64,000 nt of DNA, from contig NW_004624855.1 of assembly GCF_000247695.1 (NCBI RefSeq), positions 1,798,355 to 1,862,354 of the forward strand. Reading direction: 5' to 3'. Within the stretch, counting starts at the first letter, position 1; each line of letters opens with the position of its first letter. The stretch comes from Heterocephalus glaber (taxonomy: Eukaryota > Chordata > Mammalia > Rodentia > Bathyergidae). This document shows, piece after piece, positions 1-10,207 of this stretch. The position numbers were made by a program, and so were the translations under genes. Under the pieces are notes generated by a model, which was not told where the DNA came from, did not search any database, and was given only the letters and a program-made list of their open reading frames with translations.

Positions 1-29
1 AAGAAGAAGAAAAAGAAAGAAAGAAAGAA
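1..29. repeat. Purine-rich simple repeat (GAAA/GAA)
   Basis: An aagaag/aaagaaag run at the very edge of the window. It may be the tail of an element lying outside. Confidence 0.7.
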
Positions 30-454
30 ATAACACAGATGTCAATGAGTACAACAAAGACTGTCTTAAGACAAATAAAAAGTGAAAGGGAAGACACTTA
101 AGGGAAAAAAAACAAATAAAAAAGAGATGTGAGAGAAGTTGATGGATTTAGAAGATAGGTAAGGAACATCCAATATATGTATACTAGAAATCATATAAGA
201 AACACAGTAAAGCACAAAAAAGGCAAATATTTAAAAATATGTCAATAGAACTTTTCTCATAGTATGCTTGTGAAAAATGATCCAAAAATGATCAGCACCA
301 AAACATATTCTAATAAAATTCCTGGGTTCTAAAGAAAAGAAGATAATCCTTTGGTCATCTGGACATAAGATAAATTCACTTATAAAGAGGGAGGGAGCCA
401 CATAATCGTCAGTAGGCTTGTCTGAAACAGTTTTTTGAGAGTAGGGTGTCAGTG

Positions 455-562
455 TGAGACAGGGTCTCACTATATAGTTCAGGCTGACCTTGACTTCAAG
501 GTGATCCTCTTGCCTCAGCCTTCCAGGTGCTGGGATTACAGGCATATGCCACCATGGCTAGC
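455..562 (-). repeat. B1-like (7SL-derived) SINE
   Basis: The + strand reads gagacagggtctcactatat, then a 'cctcagccttccaggtgctgg' type segment and 'gggattacaggcatatgccacc'. This is the reverse complement of a B1/Alu monomer. The A tail in minus orientation is probably the short T run near 431-436. Confidence 0.85.
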
Positions 563-802
563 AGAATACTTTATACTGGAAGAACATGAAGTAAGATAAC
601 TAAGATACTCAAGGGGGAAAATGTATGAGCCCAGGATTTTATGTGTAGCCAAATTTATTTTTAAGAATAAAAATTCTAAATGGTCAATATCTAAAAGCTC
701 AGTAAATATTTTTCCTTTGATCTCTTTCTGAGGAATTTACTAGAGAATGCTTCAAATAGTCAAAATTACTGAAGAGCCACAAACAAGGATTGATGATGAG
801 AG

Positions 803-815
803 GTGTGCATGTGCA

Positions 816-846
<31 letters not shown>
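803..846. repeat. (TG)n microsatellite
   Basis: Interrupted at its 5' side (gtgtgcatgtgcatgtat), then a pure GT run to 846. Confidence 0.95.
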
Positions 847-1518
847 AGCATTAAGATAACAGGAAGATTAGGAATAAAAGAGCATAGTTTGAAATACCCA
901 CTTATTATTTCAGCAGTGTAGATAAAGTGTGAGTCTTATAAATTTTTGGTAAGAGAATAAGTAAAGCATATGAAAATGTATTTGAAGTTTTTAGAAATCA
1001 AATCATAGCATAGTATTGGTATGTTATTCTGAAAATCATTGTATGTATAATGTGAGATAAAGCAAATGAGCTATTATACAGCATTTTAATTCTATTATCC
1101 TTTGTGTTCTTGAGAACTGCTGTTGAAGAAAGAAGATATAGATATAAAATAGAAATACTAAGTTTATATCTTGTAGTTCTAAAGTATCTGGTCTTTAGAG
1201 TAAGAATTGGATCAGTGATGACCTCTGGACCACTGAACATACCTAGCATTTAATCGTGCTCTTGAAATATTTAAGAAAAGTGCTTCTTGGTCTGTGGCAG
1301 AAAATGCATAAAATGAACCTGAACACCTTTCCATGGAAGACAATAAGAAGCTCTTCCACAGGACCAATCCATGTGATCAAGAGCTGAGAAATCTCTCTAT
1401 AGGGACACCACGCATTGGCCAGACATGGTACACCTGGGCACTGAGATGGAAAATCACTGCAGTGAATTTAAACACACTTCACACCTAATAAGAATAAGAC
1501 CATGCGTTTATAAATAAA

Positions 1519-1708
1519 TTTTTGTGGCACTAGGTATTGAACCCAGGACTTTTACACTGAGATACATCCCCAGGCTTTTTTTTTTTTTTTTCCATTTTGA
1601 GACAAGGCCCAAGTCACTAAGTTGCCTGGGCTGGTCTTGAACCTGCAGTCCTTCTGCCTCAGCCTCTCAGAGTCCTGGGATAACAGAAGTGTATCATCAC
1701 AGCTGGCT
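1519..1708 (-). repeat. B4-like chimeric SINE (B1 + ID)
   Basis: In + orientation an ID-like block comes first (ggtattgaacccaggac, then 'gagatacatccccaggc'), then a T run at 1577-1591, then a reversed B1-like block (cctgggctggtcttgaacct, gtcctgggataacagaagtg). Read on the minus strand it is B1, A-rich linker, then ID, the layout of rodent B4/ID_B1 elements. It is diverged, so older than the ID insertions nearby. Confidence 0.85.
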
Positions 1709-2634
1709 ATAATATTCTTTTTTAAAAATAAAACATTTTTATTCTGCCATATCTATTCAAACCATACTATTGGAGCACCAAATAATGGCAATATTCTAAC
1801 TAATAAATGAAGGAATGTTTAATTAAAATTGCATTTTAACTCTACTAAATTAATCTAGTTACTGAATATTAATGACTGCTAAATATTTCAGAAAAAGAGA
1901 CAGGCATGAACCCCTGATGGAAGTCTAAAACACCATCTGCAAAGTAGTATTACAAATAAAAGAGGAAGAGAGCAAGGAAAGTAGGGAAGTGTGGACAAAG
2001 AATTTGATAGAGTCTATAGGTCAACTATCAATTCACAGGACACAGAGCATCAAGGAACATTGTGACTGGCAAGACAATGATATAGACATGAAAATCCAGA
2101 TGTATAAATTCCATGTATCACATGTCCTGGTTTCTTCAACAAATATATTGCCAGGGAAAAGAGGAGAATGGAGAGTAATGGTTTAGAAAACATTTTGAAA
2201 GCAGACAAAATGAACTGTAGTGTTTAGGAATGAGCCTTGGATGATCAATCTATAAAGAGAAACAAGAAAATGATTACAATAAAAATGGTTTCTTTTAGGA
2301 AGGAGTGAAGGTAGAACAGAGAAATAGAGGGGTTCCGGAGCCCCTTAAAAGTTCTTCCTCTTGACATAGATAATATTTAAAAGTTAGTTACCTTATAATT
2401 TATTAGGCTCTGCATTTGCAAACCTTTCTGAATCCATGTGATACTACAATGAAATGTTCTCCTTCACTAGAAGGGTTTGCATAGACCCAGATACAAAGGA
2501 AGGCTGACACCAAAGGGATGTTTGGGACTCAGATAATTCTGGCCAAAGTTATGGGAAGGGAGGTCAAGGCAAAAGCGCAAGTTGAATGAGAGTGGTGGAG
2601 GAATGAATGTCTCACAGCTTCATCCAAATCTGGA

Positions 2635-2667
2635 GAAACTCCATCATGATGGAAACTCCATCATGAC
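2635..2667. repeat. Short tandem duplication, 2 x ~17 bp
   Basis: The unit gaaactccatcatgat(g) occurs twice in a row. Confidence 0.9.
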
Positions 2668-3164
2668 TTAAATGTAATGTTCTTCTCTGCACTTCCTGCT
2701 GCTGGCTAGTTTCCCTTTAAAGCTGTCACCTCTAATTACAAAAGGGCTCTGCCTCCTCTCATCCTTTCCTACTCTTTATCCTTCAGACCTCTTCCTCTCC
2801 TTGCGCATGACGAGCTCCTCCTTGTCTGTGTATACCTAGGGCAAACACTCTGCCAGAAAGATGGTCTCTTCCCTCCTGAGACTAACCCCTCCAAACATCC
2901 TGTGGGTCCATAACTCCCACCACTCAAGATGTGGTGCTTTTTCTACCCAATGTCATCTACTCACCCTTCCTCTCCCTGCCCTTCCCTTCAGCATACTAGC
3001 ATATAGTTATTTCCCTGTTTTCTATCACATTGCCCCTGCCAGCTGCTGATCCATGGCTCTACTCCCTTTTCCAAGAAACTCCTAGAAAAAAGAAATAAAT
3101 AGAGAAGCTTCTCTGCCTCCTGCATCCCCTGTGTCCTCCAGAGCCTACTCTAAACCTTTAGGCC

Positions 3165-3540
3165 AGATGAATGTCTTTAACACATTAACTAGATCAGGTT
3201 ACTCTTCCCCTCAGAGCTCTCCAGGGCTTTGGCATCTTTCAGAATAACAGCCAGAGTTCTTACGAAGGCTGTCAGGGACCTAGATATCCTGGATCCTGTG
3301 AATGCTCTGCCTTCACCTTTTGTTATCCCCCCACATTTCTTCCCTCTGCCTCAGTCCCATTAGCCTCCTGGCTGCACCACAAACTAACTAAGCACATTAC
3401 AGCCTTGGGTCCTTTATTCTTATGGTCCTGCCACAGCTTGCCTTCTAATTTCCTACAAATGTTTGCCCAAATGGACCACCTTTGAAAGGCATTTCACACT
3501 CACCTCTTTAAAATTGTAACTGTCTTCCTTGAAATCTATC
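3165..3540 (+). repeat. L2 LINE 3' region, first segment
   Basis: A degraded match to the L2 3' end, with the familiar order 'gatcaggttactcttcccctc', 'cagggctttggcatc', 'cagccagagttcttac', 'ctggatcctgtg' and 'cctcctggctgcacc'. The element resumes at 4772 after being split by younger insertions. Confidence 0.8.
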
Positions 3541-3557
3541 TCTTCCCTCTTTTTTTT

Positions 3558-3653
3558 TCCACTGCTTTTTTTTTTTTTTTTGGTACCAGGGATTGAACTC
3601 GGGTCCTTGTGCTTGCACAGCAGGCGGCGAAACCACTGAGCTAAATCCCTGGC
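3558..3653 (-). repeat. ID-type tRNA-derived SINE with target duplication
   Basis: The + strand shows a long T run, ggtaccagggattgaactcg (reversed B box) and ccactgagctaaatccctgg (reversed A box). The flanks 3541-3557 and 3654-3670 are identical (tcttccctctttttttt), a 17-bp target duplication. It inserted at the junction between the L2 and the L1 that follows. Confidence 0.92.
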
Positions 3654-3670
3654 TCTTCCCTCTTTTTTTT

Positions 3671-4012
3671 AATTCATTAAGTTTATTGGTACATTTTAGG
3701 TATACGTAATTATCACACTCATCATCGGGAATTTGTACCTGTACATGATATATCTTGGTTCATCTTTCTTCCCCATTCCCCTTCTCTCCCTTCTACCTCT
3801 CCTTCCCTCCCTATTTACAAAAAACTTTGTTTCTGTGTTTTCCTTTTCTCATATTTTTTTCTTTCCCTTCTTTCCTCCTTACCCCTATACTTCCCCTTCC
3901 CCTTTGGAACTTTTCCTCTTGTTTCACCTTATCTATTATACATTATGGTCCTCATTTATACTTTTAGTTTTTTGAGGAATCTCCATATAGATTTGCACAG
4001 TGGTTGCACCAG
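3671..4012 (-). mobile_element. L1 fragment, 3' end (minus-strand part of a twin-primed L1)
   Basis: The segment starts with 'aattcattaagtttattggtac' and 'tcatcgggaatttgtacctg' and continues to 'tttttgaggaatctccatat' and 'gcacagtggttgcaccagt'. These are reverse complements of an L1 3' end. The same 3' end recurs at 58515-58646 and, in sense, at 18674-18850. The short T run at 3663-3670 would be its A tail. It joins a head-to-head L1 segment near 4013-4025. Confidence 0.8.
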
Positions 4013-4019
4013 TCCAGGC

Positions 4020-4759
4020 AACAAAGACAAGGTAGGGGGTATCACAATTACCAACTTGAAAATATACTACAAAGCTATTGTGATAAAAACAGCATGGTAC
4101 AGGCAAGGAAACAAACCTGAAGATCAATGGAACAGATTAGAAGATGAAGAAACAACTCCAGAAATACTCAGCCACTTCATCTTTGACAAAAAAGCCAAAC
4201 ACCCAGAGATAGCCTCTTTAATAAATGGTGCTGGAAAAACTGGGTTTTGACTTGCCAAAGATTAAAATTAGGCCCATACCTATCACCATGCACTAAACTA
4301 AAATCTAAATGGATCAAAGATCTAAATATTAAAACAGAAACACTAAACCTGCTAGAAGAAGGTTAGATAGAACTCCTGAAGACATTGGCATAGGAAATTT
4401 CAGTCACACATGAACTAGCACAAAGAATCAACATCTGGGATCTCATCTTATTAAAAAGCTTCTGCACAGCAAGAGAAACCACCAACAGAGTGAGGAGACA
4501 ACCCACAATGTGGGAAAAAAATTGTAACAGCTCTTCCTTAGACAAATGTCTACTATCTAGAATATATAAAGAACTTTAAAAAAATCAGACCTCCCAAATT
4601 TAAAGATCCAATTCAAAAATGGGCATCTGAAATGAACAGACATTTCTCAGATGAAGAAATAGAAACAGAAAATAAACTTATGAAAAAATGTTCAACATCA
4701 CTGGTCTCTCAAGAGATCCAAACGAGAACAACGCTGAGATTCCACCTCACTCCAGAAAG
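4020..4759 (+). mobile_element. L1 ORF2 3' fragment (inverted 5' part of the same L1)
   Basis: Recognisable L1 ORF2 C-terminal coding sequence, with 'aaagctattgtgataaaaac', 'cagcatggtacaggcaagga', 'aataaatggtgctggaaaaa', 'gggatctcatcttattaaaa' and 'aacagacatttctcagatga'. One frame reads YYKAIVIKTAWYRQGNK near 4060-4110; stops and frameshifts follow, so it is dead. Facing the minus-oriented 3' end upstream, it forms the inversion left by twin priming. The right flank (tctctcccctcttt, 4759-4772) resembles the left flank near 3538-3553, suggesting a target duplication. Confidence 0.88.
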
Positions 4760-4771
4760 AATCTCTCCCCT

Positions 4772-4920
4772 CTTTATTAATCTCATTTATCACCATTTGA
4801 AACACTGTACATTTTTACCTTCCACATTGGTTATAGTCTGTGGATGAGGACAGAGGTGTTTATTTTATCCACTGCTCTGTCTTCAACTTGACCCACACTA
4901 GTAAATGCTACATAAATTAA
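4772..4920 (+). repeat. L2 LINE 3' end, second segment
   Basis: Resumes the L2 that stopped at 3540, with 'tttattaatctcatttatca', 'ggttatagtctgtggatgag', 'ccactgctctgtcttcaac' and 'agtaaatgctacataaatta'. The last resembles the L2/MIR-like terminus. The original L2 was continuous before the L1 and ID insertions. Confidence 0.72.
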
Positions 4921-6218
4921 TTATTAATAGCTGAGCAAATTCATTTGACCTGATATGAATTTACAGAATAATAAGATTAAATAATGTGAGAAGAGCAATA
5001 ACTTAAAACTGCAATGAAGACAACCTTGAATATGGTACCATGGAGTTTGAATTTGACTATGATGCAGGTTGAGAAACAACACTACAGGGAACTAAGCAAA
5101 GATGTGAAGTCAAAAGAACATGACAGAGACATGGGCCTTAGCAGGGGAGTGGCAGATTCTGGCCTTAAGAGCTCCAGGTTAGACTGAGGAATCTGGAGCT
5201 CAAAAAGAAATAAAAATGACCCAAAACAGACAGATCTCAACTGGCCCCCTCCTGAGATAGAGAAGGAATCTCAAAGATACTGGAGGGTTTAGAATGGTAA
5301 TATGGGAAGGCACCTCAACTCCCGCCCTACCCACTTCTGGCCATCTCCCAAAAGGGCAACCCAAGTCTGCATTTGCCAGACCTTCCTGAATTACACTGTG
5401 AGAAATGTTTTGGGGATTGGGAGGTTTTCTCCATCTCAGGGATCCCAAATTAAGGCACCAAGGTCATGGGATATGAATAGGGAAAGGAATCATAAGGGTG
5501 GACTTTCAAGGCCATCCAACCAGGGTAGAGAAAAGGGTCCCCTGGGCTCATGGCCCTCTCTCATGTTGGAGGGAGGGTGAAGGCACTGCCCTAGGCTCTG
5601 TGCTGCAGGTGTTGAGGCTGCAGTGAGGGTGGTAGAAATATTTGCAGTGATTTGGATGCTGAAATTGCCAGGCTTTTCTGTTAACATTAGATTGAGGCAA
5701 AGTAAACTTTCCTTTTACAATAAGAATAATGATAAAAGGAAAATGCTGCTAAGATTACTGCTCTCCTTCAAGCTGAATATGCTCATTGCTGTCATCTGGG
5801 TCAACAACAACTACTTTCTAAATGGTTATAAAACTTCATAGAATCTTAAATACAGGCATGAAAATACATTGCTTTAGAAGACTGATGATGATATATTTTG
5901 TTTCCACCATGTAATATACAGATATTCTTTAAAATTTATATGAACTAAGCTCGCTTAAATAGAATTGGTTGACAAGATATCATTAAGTACCAAATTTTGG
6001 AAAATCTGTTTTCTGAAGCCAAAATTGCAAAGAACAAACACCTCACTTGCCCATTTTGTATTTGAGTTTAAAAAACTTTCTCTGTATTGTACCACAACCC
6101 ACCCTCCACATCCCTCTTCTCCTACATATTTTTTACTGAATCCGGTTAAGCAAAACCCCCATGTTCCACCATGGTTAACCCTTTGGCTGCACCAGCACAC
6201 CCTGTCTGTTCACAGTCA
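4921..6218. other. Intronic stretch with nothing recognised
   Basis: Mixed-composition sequence immediately upstream of exon 9. I see no repeat I can name and no plausible reading frame. The short open frames around 5200-5690 overlap on both strands, as chance frames do. Confidence 0.6.
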
Positions 6219-6253
6219 CTCTGACAATCTCGCCTTGCCTTTCCTTCTCGTAG
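6219..6253 (+). promoter_or_regulatory. PRKN: 3' splice site of PRKN intron 8 (branch candidate, pyrimidine tract, AG)
   Basis: A pyrimidine-rich tract (cgccttgcctttccttctcg) leads to TAG at 6251-6253. A plausible branch sequence, ctctgac, lies at 6219-6225, about 30 bases from the exon. This acceptor fixes the exon start at the Tyr312 codon, as in human PRKN. Confidence 0.9.
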
Positions 6254-6403
6254 TATAACCGGTACCAGCAATATGGTGCTGAAGAGTGTGTGCTGCAGAT
6301 GGGAGGCGTGCTGTGCCCTCGCCCTGGCTGCGGAGCAGGGCTGCTGCCTGAGCAGGGCCAGAAGAAAGTCACCTGTGAAGCGGTCAGCAGCCTGGGCTGT
6401 GGG
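6254..6403 (+). CDS. PRKN: Parkin (RBR E3 ubiquitin ligase), exon 9, partial CDS
   Basis: One internal exon of parkin, the RING-between-RING E3 ligase activated by PINK1 that ubiquitinates proteins on damaged mitochondria. The 50 codons run from Tyr312 to Gly361 in human numbering. They begin [15 protein letters not shown] and contain [16 protein letters not shown], both as in human parkin. The exon holds the start of the IBR domain. The zinc ligands Cys332, Cys337, Cys352 and Cys360 are all present; the other four (365, 368, 373, 377) belong to exon 10, which is not in the window. Length (150 bases), phase 0/0 and boundaries equal human exon 9 (c.934-1083). There is no stop or frameshift, so it looks functional. 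Compared with human, the PDQR stretch reads QGQK and GGNG at 354-357 reads AVSS. No other PRKN exon was found. Identification rests on recalled human protein sequence but is close to certain. Confidence 0.98.
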
Positions 6404-6409
6404 GTGAGT
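6404..6409 (+). promoter_or_regulatory. PRKN: 5' splice site of PRKN intron 9 (GTGAGT)
   Basis: The exon ends GGG and is followed by gtgagt, a strong consensus donor. It gives a phase-0 junction after Gly361, as in human PRKN. Confidence 0.95.
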
Positions 6410-8120
6410 ACCATCTGCACTCTTGGCCATGGTGCTGTGTTTGATATCTTTTGCAAATGGGCTAGGATTCATTTTTTGTTTTCATTTTCCCTTTGAATTC
6501 AGATATCTTTGAATGAATATCTGAGAAAATAGATTTTTTAATTATTATGTGGGACCTTACATGTGAAAATTAATGAATATTTTAATCTATTTGTTTTCAG
6601 AGAAGTTGGATTAAGATTGTCTGCTTTCATTGTCTATCTAGGTATTTATTCTGACATTGTGAGCCACTATACCAAACTTTTGCACTTCTCGTGCAGTGCT
6701 CAGGTGGTGCAACGATACATGCTTTCCACAAAGTTACCTTGCAGTATATAGGAGGAAAGAGAAAGTAAATTCCCCATCAGGGAAGTTTTAGTGACCCTGT
6801 TTGCCAAAGTGTTTCAAGAAATAAGATGGATATTAACCTGGAAAACTCGAAATCTTATTGTGTCATAAAAATAATTTTAAATAGAGTTGAACAAAGCTAA
6901 TGTGCCTATTGAGGAAGCAGAATAAAAAACATGGAAAGTGTTTGTTCCAAGAGGTCAAAGCATGTGACTTGAACGCTATAGGAATGAATTTCTATCCACA
7001 AGCTGTTGGTCAAGGGGGCAGGAAGCACAACTCCAGCACACAAAGGCTTACTAAATTATAGGTTGAAGGGACAAATAGATAAAATCCTGATAATAAATTT
7101 TATGCAGGCTAGAAAGGAAGAAAGCATATATGCTTATAATATGGTATTGAATTTTGATGAGAATCATTTCTTTTAAAATTACAACTTCAACCTGCCTCCT
7201 TAGCACAGTAGGCAGCATGTCAGTCTCATAAAATTACAACTTCATAAGGAGCTTTTGGAAGAAGGGCATGGGTAACAGGGCATATTACTGAGGCCTAATT
7301 TTTGGCTGAAAACTCGTAAGTTACCTGTGCACAGGTTGGCATCTTATCATTAGTAAAGCTCCCTATCAGGCATACAATGCAGCTCACAAAATCCTGGTTA
7401 TGTAATAGATTACAGCAAATGGAAGTTAAAAAATAATGAGATGCCTTATACCTGAAGGAGAAGAAATGCCTCTAGATTAATAATCATAATTGTGTTAGAA
7501 TGCAAACTCAAGTAACGTTTGACATTCTTGGGAATTACAGAAATCAAAGCACACTTTCTAGCCTTAGTCATCATCAGTTCTGATTGCAAATGGCCTAAGA
7601 TGGCTGCCGAATTCTAGATCAAAATGCTGGCAAATGTTTCCTTTTAAAATGAGTTACAATTTTTTTAAACTAATGATTAAATTGCCTGCTCTTCTTCTGC
7701 CTGCTCATTGCCTACTGTTGTTCCATTCTGTAAAGCTGCATTTTAAGATTTTTAACTGTCGGCAAAAGGTGGCCAGTTTCTTTGGCCCATCTTTTGCATT
7801 CTGTTGGTCACTGTGCTTTGAGAAGTTTGGAGGTTTTATGTAATTTTATATCTTGAAGACCTTTGTCTTTCTTTTTTAACACGGTGCAATGTTGTAGTGG
7901 CATACATATTTAAGTTCCAAATTATGGAAAATTGTATTACTAATAAATTTAATTGTTTCAGTACCTTTGGAGTAAAAGAGTTTAGGGGAAATTTTTACCT
8001 AATGTCTTATGCCTATGTTCAGGATGTTCCTTTATTCTTCGGAAATTCTAGGTAGTAGGTCTTTGTTTTAATTTTGACTTATTCTGTTTTGTTGTTTAGG
8101 GAGGTATGTTTGTTAGTTTG
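6410..8120. other. Start of intron 9; only a tRNA fragment recognised
   Basis: AT-rich sequence after the donor. Apart from the tRNA-Met half at 7190-7229 nothing was recognised. Confidence 0.6.
7175..7244 (+). pseudogene. Retrocopied 5' half of elongator tRNA-Met(CAT), with 15-bp target duplication
   Basis: Bases 7194-7230 match the 5' half of elongator tRNA-Met: acceptor strand, D arm (tagcacagtaggcagc), then the anticodon arm and CAT anticodon (cagtctCATaa). The match stops in the anticodon loop. Differences from the remembered tRNA are at two or three CpG positions and look like CpG decay. The flanks 7175-7189 and 7230-7244 are identical (aaaattacaacttca). That marks an insertion through the L1 machinery of a tRNA half without a poly(A) tail. 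No T arm or 3' acceptor strand is present, so it cannot make a tRNA. Confidence 0.88.
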
Positions 8121-8649
8121 TGTATTAGTTATTTACTACTGCATAACAAATAGCCCCAAATTTTAACAGTTTAATATAATAAGCATTTGTTATTTTGTAG
8201 AATTTCTGCAGGTCAGGAATTATCCATGAGTGTCTTAGCCAGGTGGTCCTGGTTCTAGGTCTCCCAGGAGGTTAGATATAGCTGCCTGAAGGCTTGACTG
8301 CTGCTGCAAGTCCCACTTCTAGCATGATTCAGTCCACTACTACTGGCAAAAAAGACCTCAGTTCCTCCTTGGCTGCTGTCAGGAGACCACTGTTCATTAC
8401 CATGTGGCCCTCTTTTAGACTGTTGTCCCCATGACATCAGCTAACTTTCCCTGGAGTGAATTATCCAAAAAGGAGAACAAAGAGGGAGCCACGGTGTCTT
8501 TAGGACCTAATCCCCAAAGCTATACTCTATTACTTCCACTTTATTCTACTTAGGAAACCAGGTACTAGATCTAGCCTGCTCTCAAAAGGAAGATAGGCTC
8601 CACCTTAAAAGGGATCACAGAAGTCATGTATGTCTTTTAAGCCACCACA
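8121..8649 (-). mobile_element. Solo MaLR/ERVL-type LTR, antisense to PRKN
   Basis: Starts tgtattagttatttactact, contains 'ctgcaggtcaggaattatcc', 'gaaggcttgactgctgctgc', 'cctcagttcctcc', 'gtcttttaagccacca', and ends CA at 8649. This is an old mammalian LTR in reverse orientation. Flanks gtttg (8116-8120) and gttta (8650-8654) fit a decayed 5-bp duplication. No internal retroviral genes are attached. Confidence 0.75.
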
Positions 8650-8654
8650 GTTTA

Positions 8655-9889
8655 AAATTTAAAGAAGTTGGGAAAAGAACAAGGAGAAATGATTAACTAA
8701 TGGATGTACTTGTTGTTATGCTTTCCTTTTCCTTCTGCCTTTACTGCCCTGGTCTCCCACTCTTTTTCAACATCAATTCCCATAGCTTTTATGTCTCAGT
8801 AGAGACCACCTGACCTCATTGTTGCCCTTCCCCCTATTTTTTCAGATCTCCAACTTTCACAAAAGGGTGTTAACCTAATTTAAATACACTGGTACCTCTG
8901 TTCACAAGCTTAATTATTTCCACAATTATAGTTACAAACTGAATTGGACAAGAACTGAATCAAATTCAATGGTTAGGGTCAATGTTGATCTTATGGGGAA
9001 ATTTCATTTGGTTCTCATCCAAATCAGTTTGTGACCAGAATCATGGAAAGAATTAAATTCATGAAGTGAGGTACACTGTACTAAAAAGATTCCATACTGA
9101 CTAAATGAGGTTAGTTTGGATGCCTTTAGTTCAAATCCTATCAACAGATATAAAAGTGTAACTCTTATTGTATGGTTAGTCAAGAAATATTTCATGTCAC
9201 AAAAAGGTTCTCATGTCTAAAAGTTTGAAAACCAGATCGCCTGATATTCACAGAATTTGAAAAGGAAGCCTCAGGATACACTGTGCTATGTCCATAGCCA
9301 CGATTTTGGAGCTGAAACACACCCCTGCGTTGTGCTCTGGGCTTGGAATAGCTCTCATCTTTTTCGTCATTTGCCTGCCACTGGATATGTGGATGGCCCT
9401 CTGTATATCCATGACAGCTGCTGTACACAGTTTCCACCTCAAGAAACAGATGCCAATATTTTGATTAACTCACACTTCTTCAAAATAGATGTTAAAATCT
9501 AGGACACTTTTGCTCAAACATATAATATTTCAATTGCAAAATGAAATTGATTCTCTACACTTTGCTGCATTGAATTACTAGGCTAATCTGTTGCTGATGA
9601 GCAATGTATATTAGCTAATACACAATGACAAGGGTTTCCCTAAAAATGGTTATGTCAGTCCATCTAGACAAAGCCTGACAGATGTGCAATGGTTACAGCA
9701 TACTTATTACCATTATTAGGAATGATTTGAGAGAAAATGCCACCTCCTAGGATTCAAAGTGAAGTCTTATACTAGTTTCATGGCTTTATATTCCTGTCCT
9801 GAGTCTATATTCTTATTAGTAAATTCATCCATTTGGGGTTCAGTATTCGTTGAATGAATGAAGGAATGAGTGAGTGAATCTGAAAAATG
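8655..9889. other. Intronic stretch with nothing recognised
   Basis: AT-rich. The block 9220-9450 has the uneven base composition of an old degraded repeat, but I cannot name it. There is no credible gene. Confidence 0.5.
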
Positions 9890-9900
9890 TGATGGTTCTT

Positions 9901-9983
9901 TTTTTTTTTTGGTACCAGGGATCAAACTCGGGTCCTTGAGCTTGTGCAGCAGGTGGCGAAACCACTGAGCTAAATCCCCAGCC
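9901..9983 (-). repeat. ID-type SINE with target duplication
   Basis: T run, ggtaccagggatcaaactcg, then accactgagctaaatcccca. The 11-bp flanks tgatggttctt at 9890-9900 and 9984-9994 are identical, so this is a full-length young copy. Confidence 0.95.
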
Positions 9984-10118
9984 TGATGGTTCTTAACAAA
10001 GTAGAAGTAATGTGAATAAGCTGTCACATTTATTTTCCAATATTAGTCCTCAGTTACCCCAGTATCAGAATCGCTTTCCTTACCTCAACAAAAATTTCTT
10101 TAAAAATATTTGTGCATC

Positions 10119-10207
10119 GGGCCGGGGATTTAGCTCAGTGGTTCCACCGCCTGCCCCTCAAGTGCAAGGACCAGAGTTCAATCCCAGGTACCAAAAAAAA
10201 AAAAAAA
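10119..10207 (+). repeat. ID-type SINE, sense
   Basis: Full-length copy: gggccggggatttagctcag (A box), gagttcaatcccaggtacc (B box), then 15 A. It lies about 135 bases from the antisense copy at 9901 and could fold with it in a transcript. Confidence 0.95.

Larger units (their letters stand above)
1..6253 (+). other. PRKN: PRKN intron 8, 3' portion
   Basis: Inferred from exon 9 starting at 6254. The intron enters from outside the window, and no exon 8 sequence was seen. It contains B1, B4-like, ID, L2 and L1 insertions, listed separately. The gaps 563-1518, 1709-3164 and 4920-6218 are AT-rich with no recognisable gene or repeat, apart from microsatellite 803-846 and a short tandem duplication at 2635-2667. 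Confidence 0.93.

Noticed and set aside
3945..4250. Open frame with L1 ORF2-like peptide
   Set aside because: Real L1 coding remnant but not a gene. It is covered by the L1 fragment entry, and stops and missing parts make it non-functional.
6146..6472. Antisense open frames overlapping exon 9
   Set aside because: Shadow of the PRKN exon. The sense frame matches parkin with correct splice sites.
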